Below, one piece after another: positions 31,025-41,856 of a stretch of DNA of 64,000 bases. The stretch lies in the NCBI GenBank assembly GCA_019828595.1, contig JAHQRK010000003.1, forward strand, positions 3,596,001 to 3,660,000, written 5' to 3'. Position numbers and translations under genes: made by a program. Numbering within the stretch: the first letter of the stretch is position 1; the number at the start of each line of letters is the position of its first letter. The DNA is from Aphanomyces cochlioides (Eukaryota; Oomycota; Saprolegniomycetes; Saprolegniales; Verrucalvaceae). The notes beneath the pieces were generated by a model. That model was not told the DNA's origin and made no database searches. It saw only the letters and a list, made by a program, of their open reading frames with translations.

Positions 31025-32420
31025 TCATGACTCAACGTAGACTTTTCCTCGATTCCAGACGAGGACGGGTCGATCTGGCACAATGGACTTGGTCGTCGTC
31101 GCGTCATTCGCTGCAATAAAAGGACGATCCATCGCTTGAATATACGCCCGACCGCCGGCTTTGACTTGTGGAATCCCCTCAACCCTCTGTCCAGACTCCA
31201 ACGATCGACTTACAATGCTCTCAGAGACGTAGTCGTACGGCTGGAACGCCGTCACGGGATACGTCTGCCTGGACGCTTCAAACGCGCTATACCTCTCGGT
31301 AGTTTGCGTCGTCCTGTCGACTTCCAGCGGGACGATCACGGCTGCATGCGAATTCCAGCTCGGCAATGCTCGAGAAAAGCCCCGCTCCAAACGCCTACGC
31401 ACAGTCATCAAACGCCGCTCTCCTCGACGACAGCAAACCTTGAGATCGCCACTGCGATTGCGGTAGATGCGGCGAGACGTACAATATCATCATCGGAAGA
31501 GAAGCAAGGCCAATCTCATGGGAGAAGTCGGCAAAGTCACGAGCCTACACCAGCATGAAATCAGCGGCGGCAGCGACGGTGGCCCATTCTTGCGTGTAGA
31601 ACGGCACCGAGTGGTGGCGGATGTACTGCGTGCAAAAGAAGACGCGGAAGGCCAAGCCGTTGAGGAAATCGCGCGGACTGAGGTACCCCATGACGGGATG
31701 GAGCGTGAATCCCGTCGTGGACTCCGGGAACGATGAAATTGCGGCGAATTGCGGTATCGCCACGCCGCTAAAGCCGATTTCCCGCTCAAGGAGCTGCAGC
31801 ACGCTCACAGGCATATTTGAGCCACAGCGGTCGAATCGTGCGGTAGATCGTCGTCCACGTCTGCGTCTCCATCGCGTTGTAGTCGTCGTGGTGCAGTGGC
31901 TGGCCGTGGCGGTAGTTGACGACCAAATCACGGAGAACTTGGCGACGCGCGCAGTACGCGGGGTCGTTTAAACCAGGATCCGACGGGTCCAGCTCGACTT
32001 CCAGGGCATGGTGAGCACAAATGTCGAGATCGTGCATGTGCTGCGGGAACCACGTGACGACAACGGGCTGAACATCGAGTTGGTCGCGTGAAAAAAAGCG
32101 CGGCGCGGCCATGGCAACAGCTTGAGATCGACCGAACGCCACGTTTTGTCGCGAGCGACAGCGACCGTCGCAACGAGCTCAAGATGGTGAAATGCCAAAT
32201 CAATCTACGAAAGGAAGGATGCCGTCGCGACGACGACCTCATGAGCATAAAGAAACGTGGCGACCAAGTCCCTCGGCCACTTGGACGGCAAAGTTGATGG
32301 GACGACGACTTGGAACGACGTTGTCGAGTACGAAAAGGACGCCAAGACGGCGGAAATCAACGACGCTGTTGGCAGGTTTTGTAGCATTGCATGGAGAATG
32401 GAGGCTCAATGTTGCCGTGG
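31025..32420 (-). pseudogene. Aromatic amino acid hydroxylase (phenylalanine-4-hydroxylase type), degenerate
   Basis: Family landmarks appear in order but in changing frames: a possible ACT-domain remnant (VLFVLDNV, FVDLAFHHLELV), then VVVTWFPQHMHDLDIC, DPAYCARRQVLRDLVVNYRHGQP, LLEREIGFSGVAIPQ, TGFTLHPVMGYLSPRDFLNG, LAFRVFFCTQYIRH, FADFSHEIGLASL, FGAGLFSSIAELE and PVTAFQPYDYVSES. The segment that should carry the two iron-binding histidines (HE-x3-H, between PFYT and DFADFSHE) is replaced by unrelated residues and a stop. The segment with the iron-binding Glu (YWFTVEFG in the family) reads TAIAVAIS. At least four frame breaks occur, not explained by GT..AG introns. It cannot be an active pterin-dependent hydroxylase. 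Confidence 0.85.
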
Positions 32421-33117
32421 ACAAGGACGAGCGAAGAATCGACAAGCCAGACGACGGGCGCCCAAGCGGGAGATTCAACGCGATCGATGCAAAGTTGTCA
32501 ACTCGACACGGTGCCGTCCCCCTCCGGTGGTAAGTCTCATCAGGGTGCAAGTGCGACGACCACGGACGACTGGGTTCCGAGTACAGTACATATTGTACTC
32601 GTGGCGTTACTTAGTCGTCCACCGCCTGCCTCTGCACGACATCTCTCATCGTGTCGTAGGACCAAGTTTGCTGATCCACTGCGCGGTGAATTATCCAGTT
32701 CTCACCCTGTAGAACAGAGTTCAGACGTCGTCCAACTCGTGACGCATGCCTGTCGCACCGTGGCTCTTGCAAACGCATTTTCTTTCGCGATGGCGGCTTG
32801 AAACCCGTCAAACTCGGTGCCGTTTTCGAGATCTCGTGCAAGATTTCACGAGCAAGCGTGTCAGGAGACACTGCGCGTTGGAGCGTGGCCAATCTGTCAG
32901 AGAACGATCACGTGGTCATTAGTCACACATGGGCCAATGTTCTCACCGACTTAGTTGGAATTCCACTTTGCACTCGATTAAACGGCACTTTGTATACGGC
33001 AAAGTGGACAAAAGCGTGGCGCAACCCAACTTCACGCCAGAATCGTGACGTTCTCGCCATGGCTCGTCATTGAGAGCAGGTGCGAGGTTGATGGTCAGTC
33101 TATCAACTTCTGCGTGC
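32421..33117. other. Intergenic, possible coding remnant on the minus strand
   Basis: A minus-strand stretch at about 32740-32892 reads helical and gene-like (DTLAREILHEISKT, then AIAKENAFARATV after a one-base shift), but I do not recognise it and cannot build a gene model. Nothing else is supported. Confidence 0.35.
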
Positions 33118-33990
33118 ATGTCATCCAGACGTGCCGCGAGTACATGGAGCGCTCTTTGGAGCCTCCTCCTCCTCCTCGTTCTCCACACGACGCCAACGGT
33201 CGCCAAGACGGCATTCGCGACCAGTTCGAATGCCACAACCTTATCTGGTGCGTGCCATGCCACCTCCATGTGCACCATGGCGAGTGGTCTCACGTGCAAT
33301 CGAACTGTGGGTGGATGTCCGCCTTGCTTGTACACCCAGACAGCCAACACGGTTTTATGTGTGGACAAAGCCGCGTCGCCGCCTGGTTGTCCGTCGTTGC
33401 CTGAGCCCCTCCTTGCTGACTGCGGTAGACTTTCCGTGAGCTTATGATCTCAATTGTCGCTGTAGAAACCGAGAAGACCGCATCGAGTTCAACCACCACG
33501 ACGACAGCGCCACTCGAGATAACGAGAGCTCCGGAAGTTCTCCAAGCCACACTTCCCACAGCTGCCGCATGTAAGCTTCACCCGGATGACTGGTGCTAAC
33601 GTTGGGATCCCGATAGCACAAGGCTCGCCAGAGAGCACGACGATTATTCTCGTCGTCGTGGGAGCGGTTGTCCTCGTTGGTGCCGTCATGGGTTTTGTCA
33701 TCTTCCAACGACGTCGCCGCCGACAGTTGAATCCAAACAATGACCGACCACGGCGGGTGGAGGCGAATCGAGAGGTCGTCATAAAGAGCAAATCGGTGGA
33801 GCAGAACCCGCCGATTATCGTCATGTCCAACAGCAGCGTCGTCTCAAGTGAAGCAGACGGTGACATCATGAGCACAATGTTCATGCGCTTTCGGTCGACG
33901 AGCGATTATGCCGCCGACGAGAGGCATTCCGTCTTCTCGGAATGCTCGACTGGATCGTCAGACTTTCATAAAGATGGAATCGAGATCTAG
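33118..33990 (+). CDS. Single-pass type I membrane protein, Cys-rich ectodomain, two tiny introns
   Basis: Model: exons 33118-33424, 33466-33570 and 33617-33990; introns of 41 nt (GTAGAC..TGTAG) and 46 nt (GTAAGC..GATAG, with a GCTAAC branch-like site); 261 aa with continuous phase. The N-terminal signal peptide (WSALWSLLLLLVLHTTP) leads to an ectodomain with about ten Cys (GACHATSMC, LTCNRTVGGCPPC), a Thr/Ser/Pro stalk (SSSTTTTTAP), one transmembrane helix (TIILVVVGAVVLVGAVMGFV), a basic stop-transfer (RRRRRQ) and a Ser-rich cytoplasmic tail of about 95 residues. An in-frame ATG at 33091 would add nine residues; 33118 gives the better signal peptide. Function unknown; the layout suggests a cell-surface receptor or adhesin-like protein. 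Confidence 0.78.
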
Positions 33991-34523
33991 TCGCGTCAAG
34001 TCTACGTCTTCGACTCGAGGAGGCGATTCAAATGTCGACTAGGCCTCGCTTTGAAGAGTCGAGAACGGCAGTCTCTCATCTTCCCAGTGCTCAAAGCATG
34101 GCATAACTTTGAAGTTGACGATGAAGCTAGTCCTGGACGTGTCTGCTCCTTTGGTCGAACGAACGACATCAACGTGGCAAAGAACTGGTGATCCGTCTGA
34201 AAACTGCAATTTAGGAGGCTAGATCAAGTTACAAGCAAGTATAGATCGAAGAGTCTGTTGTTTAGAGCCACGCAAACACGGCCAATGGCTCTGGTTCAGC
34301 TGGAAACGTCAGCACCGCAGAGAGCACTACTGTAGCCCTCAGTTCGAGGCGGCATGCTTGAACGCGTTTCGGCGGTGTGTACTCAGCGACAGTCGTTCGC
34401 TTGGTTTAAATACTTGACGCATGTGCAGTTTGGTCGCTCAGCTTTACTCCAGGGAGGGCTAGCCGTAAGAGATAGCTAGCTGACTTTAGCCCAGCAATGT
34501 CGACTTGAGGCTTTTTGGTGTCT
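33991..34523. other. Intergenic, nothing recognised
   Basis: Holds the converging 3' ends of the membrane protein and the TPR gene; no further open frame with a motif. Confidence 0.5.
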
Positions 34524-36683
34524 TTATGAAACAACACAGCACGGGATGATCTTGCTGGACGGCTCGAATCGTTCTTGGCGGTCGTCGATATTGTGTTCAT
34601 TGCAGTAAGCTTGATATGTTTCAAAGGCCGCGTCGTATTTCTCCCACACGGACGCCATGGACAACAACCGCAGTCTTTGTTCGTGGATGTATCGTTGAGG
34701 TGGCAAAAACACCTCCCAACTGTCGTGAGGACAAAAGGCTGTGAACTTCCTGTCGGCGACGCAAGGCGCACAATACCATCGGGAATCCGTTGGGCATTCA
34801 GCGCAGACAAATCGACGACCACGGACTAGAACGAAGCAGCCACGGCAAGGATGCGCTTTCCACGTTTCATCGGTGCAGCTCGAATCCTCCAAGATCTTCT
34901 CATACACCGCCAAGTCTTTTAGAGTGTCAAGGCCATGCGTTTTCAGCTTGAGGTGATACAAGTCGTAGATTGTGTGAAAGACAAGAAAGTTTTTCTTCGC
35001 AAAGAGCTCTCGGTATGCCATTTCTATCAATGGAGCAGCTCGTTCGTACTCTTCTCTCATGTAGTAGAGCTTTCCAAGGTCTCTCTCGCCTATTTTAGAG
35101 TTATTTCATTGGAGAAACTTGTCGATAGACGCACATTTGAGGTACCATTGCGTGTCAAGACCTTCCGTCGCTTTGAATTTATCGCGGCATTGCAGCAACA
35201 CTCTTTCCATTTGGTCGTATTGGCCCAGAGAGCAATAGACAGTCGCAGATTTGCTCAAAACTTGCCAAGTGTCAATGTGATCTGGGCCAAACGTACGCAC
35301 GGATGAGTTGTAGCTCTCGAGGAGCATATTTAGGCAATCTTCGTATCGACTGTGGACTCCGTAGACAATCGCCAAGTGATTCCGCAACATGAGAGAGCTC
35401 TTGTAGTCTGGGCCAAAGACAAGACAGCTTTGCTCGTAGCCTTGTTCGAGCCATTTAGCGGCTTCAATGTAGTTGCATTGGAACATGCACATTTTTCCAA
35501 TGTTCAAACTGCAGTCAATCGCCATCATGACATCGTTCGCACTCGTTTTTTGTTGGCTTTCAAATGCCCGTTTGATCAATTCGGTAGCTCGACTATACTC
35601 GTTGCACTCACCGAGAGCAACGCCATAGTAGCCCAAAGTTATGGCAGTATCGCGATGGTCAGACCCGAGCTCGATTTCTTGATGCTCGAGAGCTTCTTGA
35701 AAGAGAGGTTCCCACTCACTTCGTGGTTCTTGACAGACGGCCATTGCAATTGCAACCTCACTCTGAGAGCGCCACTTGTCTGGAGTGTTCTCTTGACGCC
35801 AGATGTCATTTGCTCGAGTAAAATTCTCTTTGGCCTGGGGGTATCGCCTTGCATTCAAGTGAATGCTGCCCAATGCTTCCAAGTACTTGGCTTGCATTGC
35901 AGGCGCGTTAGTCGGTAGGTTCGACTGCGTTTCGAGCGTGCGGAATATCCAGGATTCCATAACTTCAAAGACCATGCGATCCAATTTGGCAAAGCCAACA
36001 TCCGCTCGAATCTTTGCCTCAATAAATTCACGGTCGGCTTCGACTTTGGTCTCTGATGTCTCGCTCTTGATTCTCGCTAACATTCGAAAGAATGCGTTGT
36101 CTTGTTGGACAATTTCTTTCAGGAATTCTTCCTTTTGCGTCTTCCCCAGCGCCACTTCGAAGCGAGCGTTGGCCATAATACTCGCATACACTTCAAAGAC
36201 ACACCACATCCTCGTCAACGTCTCGGGATTGTTCCACGGGCTCAGAACCATCACAACATTGCCAATACTCGTCAAGGAGCTGTAGAAAATATCAAACCAA
36301 TAGCTCGAATCGCGCTGGTTGTCTTGGATTTCATGCTGGTTGTTATTGAACATACAAAACCAAAACGCGGTCGTGTCTTCGAGGCCGTTCTCGGTGAAGA
36401 AATAGTCGAGTGCGTCGATCACATCCAAAAATTGATAAGTCCACGCGTGGCTGATAAACCACTGAGCAGGCCGGACGTAGTCAGAACCATAAGTTCGGTC
36501 TTGCGCGACGTGGTCGACCAAGGACAGTTTGGTTGAAATCGTGAATGGTAAGACAAAGCTGGTGCAAACATCGGCTGTAGTTAGCTTTTCAAACGCGTCT
36601 CGGCCTCCGTGGCGCTCCAAAAACGCATGGACAAAGGCCAGAGTCACGCCGATGGGCTTTGTACTTTCCTGGGGCGGCTCCAT
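34524..36683 (-). CDS. SHAW-motif / TPR / zinc-binding protein with C-terminal CaaX box
   Basis: Two exons (36683-35135 and 35089-34524) with a 45-nt GTGCGT..AATAG intron give 704 aa. Residues 1-190 hold WFISHAW (75-81) and WCVFEVYA (160-167), a pattern of a protist domain that resembles TIR-like folds; that link is inference. Residues about 260-515 are kinesin-light-chain-like TPRs (YLEALGSIHLNARRYPQAKENF, LNIGKMCMFQCNYIEAAKWL, YNSSVRTFGPDHIDTW). A Cys-rich unit follows (CRGC, CAEC, CAPC, CPHD), probably binding two zinc ions. The last residues are PCCVVS: CVVS is a good CaaX box (farnesyl-type, X = Ser) with an adjacent Cys for possible palmitoylation. Predicted role: membrane-anchored signalling scaffold. 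A broken paralogue lies upstream. Confidence 0.85.
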
Positions 36684-37371
36684 GTTGGCTGCTCCTGAAA
36701 TTTAAGAACTGACTGTGATCTGGTATAAGAAGAATTCACTGTATAGATTATACAGTTTGACAGTGAATATATTAATTAATAGAGATTATGTATTCGTAGA
36801 GAAAGATATGTCAAGTGATGGTGATATTTTATGCACAAGTCGAGTTGTCCACGGGTTGACCTGACCTGGGTGTGTCTCCGCTCGACCCGAATTGACCTGG
36901 GCACTTGTGCTCGATATAAAAGGAACCATTCAACGCAACTATGCAGTGCTAGGAGAAATTGCTCATCAAAAGAGATTGAGGAGCATTCGCAGTTGATTGC
37001 AACTGCAAAAGTGACAGTAAATTATCTCGACAGACTGGGCACAAGGCATGGAAAAGAGATTGTGAGCGGTGTTGGACAAATTCCATCGCCGAGTCTCCAT
37101 AAGAGCTGCACGGCTGGTAGCTCTGTAGTCTTGCAGCCATTGCAAACCACTGGACATCGATACACTTTGCTTGACACATCTGTCTAGGATACGATGGTAC
37201 ACTTAGGATATCATTTCAACGTCCCCATGTTCGTTGATTACGCTGCAGCCAGGCGTACAACACACAGAGCGTGAGGTCTGCTTTGGGAATACATTGGATG
37301 CAAGAGTCCAATTTATCAGCGAAATAGCTTACCGTCAAGGTCATCTGTCGTCGTGCTTCCTCGTCGGAACT
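36684..37371. other. Intergenic between tandem TPR paralogues
   Basis: Contains a TATAAAAGG string at 36915-36923 and a weak palindrome (CACTGT..ACAGTG) near 36737-36766. Open frames on either strand here (36831-37187 + and 36949-37202 -) overlap each other and have no motif; no gene is supported. Confidence 0.45.
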
Positions 37372-39325
37372 TTATGAAATAGTGCAGCAAAAAGTCGTCT
37401 TGGAGGGCAGCATTCGTTCTTGGCGGTCTTGGACATTGTGTTGATCGCAATAAGCTTGATATTTTTCAAATGCCGCGTCGTATTCGTTCCAAGCTGACGC
37501 GTCAGCCAAGATGGACAGTCGTTTTTCCAGGATGAATCGTGCGGGTGGAATAAACTCGTTCCAATTGTCATGGGGACAAAAGGCTGTGAACTTCCTTGCC
37601 GTCACACATGACGCGCAGTACCATCTGGACTCTGTTGGACATTCAGCGCAGACAAAACGACGACCTTGGACTCGAATAAAGCAGCCACGGCAAGGCATCT
37701 TCCACATTTCGTCAGTGCAGTCCGCATTCTCCAACATTTCTTCAAATGCAGCCAGGTCGTCAAGGGTTTCCAGTGCATGCATTTCTAGCTTGAGGAGATA
37801 CATGTCGTAGATTGTGTGCAATATGAGAGGAACGTTTTGGCCAAGGAGCGCTTGATATGCCATTTCGGTGAATGGTGCTGCTTTTTCAAAGTCTTTTTGA
37901 CAATAATAAAGCTTCCCGAGATCTCGCTGACCTATTCCACACTAAGTTTCGCATGATGGACTTGTTGTACTCACATTTGATGTACCATTCACTGTCATGG
38001 CCAAGAGCGCCTTTGAATTTGTCCTGGCATTTCAGCAGCACTCTTTCCGACTCTGCATACTGACCCAGTGCGCAATAGACCATGGCGCATTTGCTCAGGA
38101 CGTGCCAAGTGTCAATATGGTCTCGGCCAAACGTCCGCACGGACGAGTTGTAGCTTTCCAGGAGCATATTTAGGCAATCTTGGAATCGATTTTGCATGTT
38201 GTAGACAATTACTAAATGACCTCGTGCGACCAGTGAACTTTGGTGATCTGGACCAAAGATAGCACAGCTTTGATCGTAGCCCTGTTCAAGCCACGTTGAC
38301 GCTTCGATACCTTCGACTGTGAGCTCAGAAATCGTCCGACTGCTACCATGCATTCAATAGCCAAGGAGTCGTCATGTCCTCCCATTCGCTGCCGAATCTC
38401 AACAGATTTAGTGAGCAAGTCAATCGCCGGAGGAAAATCTCGGTGTTGGCCGAGAGCAATACCGTAGAGAGCCATTGTGGTGACTGTATCGAGATGGTCG
38501 GTTCCAAGCTCGACTTCTTGATGCTGCGGAGTTTCTTTAAAGAGTGGTTCGCACTCACTTTTTGGTTCTTCACGGCCATGGCGAGCTTTGATTGAGATCA
38601 CCAAGCATCTGGCGCATTTGCAAGACGATAAATGCCACGCGCTCGAGTCAAATACTCTTTCACTGGCTGATATGCTCTATTGTCCAAGTGGATGCTACCC
38701 AATGCTTTCAAATACTTGGTTTGAATTGCTGTGCTGGCTGTTGGTAGCCTTGATTGAGTTTCAAGGGTGCGCATGATCCATGCTTCGAGAACCTGAAAAA
38801 CCATGCGATCCGATTTGGCAAAGCCGAAATCGACAATTTGCCATAATACTCGCATAGACTTCAAAGACACACTGCATTTTCGTCAGCGTCTCGGGGTTCT
38901 TCCATGGACTCATTACCATCACGACATTGCCAATACTGATCAGCGAGTTATAGAAAATAAGTAGGCGAAATCGCGCTCGTTGTCTTGGATTTCATGCTGG
39001 TTATTGTTGAACATACAAAACTAAAATGCCGTCGAGTCATCCATGCCATTCTCGGCAAAGAAATAGTCAAGTGCATCCCCAACATCCAAGAAGCGATAGC
39101 TCCACGAGTGACTGACAAACCACCGAGCAGGCTGGACGTAGTCAGAGCCATAGGCTGGGTCTTGCGCGACGTGGTCGACCATGGACAATCTCGTTGCACC
39201 AGTCAGTGGAATGACAAATTTAAAGCAAAAGTCGGCTGCAGTTAGCTGTCCGAACGCGTCTCAGCCTCCGTGGCACTCCACGAACGTATGGACAAAGGCC
39301 AGCGTCACGCCTGGCGGCGTTGTAC

Positions 39326-39566
39326 TGCCATGTCTTCACGGTTGTTGAGTGAATCGGGCTTTTGGTAAATTGAATAATGGATTAGGTTCACTCTAAGCTA
39401 CGTCCTGTCCACTACTTAGCTGTTCTTCATATGCATTCATCATATGCATTCTTCATATGCATTCTTCATATGCAAGTTCTTCATATGCAATCCCCATCTG
39501 CATTCCTCATGTGCAGTCCCTCCTCTGCCTGCTGTACCCTTGGTGGTAGCAAGCCAAACCATGACA
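39326..39566 (-). repeat. 3' LTR with expanded 13-bp tandem repeat
   Basis: 241 bp. Contains successive CATATGCATTCTT-type units at about 39429-39490, two more than the other LTR. Confidence 0.9.
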
Positions 39567-39580
39567 TTCCCCCCATGGTG

Positions 39581-41856
39581 TTAGTTGGCAGGGAGAAGGC
39601 GGCGGACACTGATGGTTTCGGCGAACTTCCCGCGGTCAATTACCACCGTTCCATTTGGTCGGGTTGCGATAACCTCAAAGGGTCCAATTGATGCAGGTAG
39701 CATCTTTGAGCGAGGTCCATCATTTGCAAAATGAATTCGGACCTTGTCGCCAGGCATGTAGTCATGGGCAAGTCGTGTAGCATTTTCGCGTGCGTTGTCG
39801 AGACGAAGACGACGAAGGTTGCGTTGATGAGCGGTAGCCCAGTCAGTCACGTGTTGCAAGTTGAATAGCATTTGCCGCCCGAAGGCAGCTTCGCCAGGAG
39901 TAGTCATGGTCGTTGTATGAACCGAAGAACGAGTTGCAAAGACCACATTGCTGCAAAATTCCTTCCATTCGGACTCCGTTTTAATGTCATTCGTGCGCAT
40001 TTTGTCTCCGATGACGAGATGGATACGTTGAATAATCGCATTTGAAGCCGGATTCTTGGAAGTAATTGGCTTTGGTTGAACGCCATAACTGTCAAGCAGG
40101 TCCAAAAATTCATTCTTGAATTCGGACCCTTGGTCGAAAACACATTGCACCGGTCGGGGGTAACGACAGAACCACAAGGTGTCCAAGGCTCGAGCTGTCT
40201 GCAGTGAGTCGCATGTCGAGATCGACGCCATTTCAAGCAAGCGGGTGCATGTGTCTATGATAGTGATTGCTTTGAAACCATGTTTTCCAAAAGGACCAAT
40301 GCAATCCACGGCGATTTCAAACCAAGGTGTGTCTTCGAGAGTCTTGTACGGTAGCTTGCCATACTTCTTGTTTGCTGTCGACTTCTTGGCTGTGCACAAC
40401 ACGCATGCTTTAACGAAGCGCTGAACGTCGATATCCATACCATTCCATGCAAAGGTCTTGCCTATGGTTCCTGCTAGCACCACCGCTCCTGGATGTATAA
40501 GCCACTCGTGATATGTTTCAATAATGGCACGCTGAAGCTCGCGCGGCACCAAGATCTGGCCTTTGTCATTTACTTTGAGTGTGACGCCACTAATTTCCCG
40601 AGTGTCTGAGCTTGCGAGAGTGACATCGGCTTCTTGTGCCTTGCCAATTGTGTGCAAGTCCAAGTTGAAAAGGTTGTCCGTCTCGAAGAGCCCCGCTACA
40701 GTTTCCACCGTAGCTGAGTTGGTTGGTAGCCTGGTGAGCGCGTCGGCCACGACATTGTTGCTACCTTTGATGTAAATGAGATTTGGCGCGAATTCTTCGA
40801 TTTCCATGCCCATCGAAGCTGTAAAGGGTCATTGAAAGTCTCCGAAACAAAGTTCAAATGGTCCGTGTAAATCGTAAGCTCACGCCCCCACACCACGTTG
40901 CGGTACTCCTTCAAAAACTCTTTGATCGCCAATAATTCACACTTGTTTGCAGGATAGCGCTGTTGTGCATCATTCAGTTTGCGCGGCCAGAAGGCAATCG
41001 GTTTGCTATTTTGGGAAAGGACCGCTCCCATTTGGTGTAGTGAAGCGTCTGTGTGGATATCAAAGGGAGCGTTAAAGTCGGGGTAAGAGAGGATTGTCCA
41101 TTGCGCGACCATTACTTTGACCTTCTCGAAGGCGTCGGCGGCTTCCTGGCTCCAAACAAACGGTTGCTTCTCTGACGTCAAAGCTGTCAGCGGCGCCATG
41201 ATGTGGGCGCGTCTCAGCCACAAGTCTCTGTAGTAGTTCACCATTCCAACGAGCTATCGCACTTGTTTGCGATTTGACGGGGGCTGCAGATCGAGTATCG
41301 CCGCCACTTTGCTTTCTTGTGGTCGAATGCCGTCCTCAGTGAGCACGAATCCAAGGTAGTCTATTTCTTTCGCGCACAACTTCGACTTCTGCCAGTGGGC
41401 CACGACTCCTCCTTCGATCATTCTCTGCATCACGACTTTCAAGTGTTTGATGTGCTCGTCCCAAGATGCTGACACAACCAACAAATCGTCCATGTAAATG
41501 TAAACAAACTCCAGATCACCAAAAAGGCATGACATAGCGGCCTGGAATTCATCGGGTGCACAGGCCATTCCCATGGGCAGTCGACAGTATCGATATTTTC
41601 CGAAAGGTAAGATGATTGCGGTGTAGTCCCGGCTTGCCACGTCTAATACTCTTGCGTAGTATCCCATGATCAAATCGAATGCTGTGCGATATGGCATGCG
41701 TTGCATGGTGCGCATCATATCTGGGATTTTTGGCAAGGGAAACGGGCATCGAGACACCATTCTGTTCAGTTTTCGGAAATCCGATACCAATCTGACAGCC
41801 CCCGACTTCTTTGGTACGATGAACGTAGGTGCTGCCCATGGCGAATTGTTGCAAGG
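39581..41856 (-). pseudogene. RT, RNase H and integrase of the 39-44 kb gypsy element
   Basis: RT includes VSDFRKLNRMV and the active site YIYMDDLLVVS (YMDD); RNase H has IHTDASLHQMGAVLS; integrase has AVDCIGPFGKHG and CVFDQGSEFKN. The catalytic Glu position reads NAIIQRIH, so Glu is replaced by Gln. Two in-frame TAG codons (between protease and RT, after LGVL near 41857; and after KQVR near 41254) and one frameshift near 40810 interrupt an otherwise well preserved pol. Confidence 0.87.

Noticed and set aside
31540..31600. HEISGG-like string on the strand opposite to the hydroxylase, resembling an inverted HExxGH metal site
   Set aside because: Only a few residues match and an inversion of just this segment cannot be shown; likely chance.
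36831..37202. Overlapping frames between the two TPR paralogues
   Set aside because: Frames on both strands, no motif, and nothing similar beside the paralogue.
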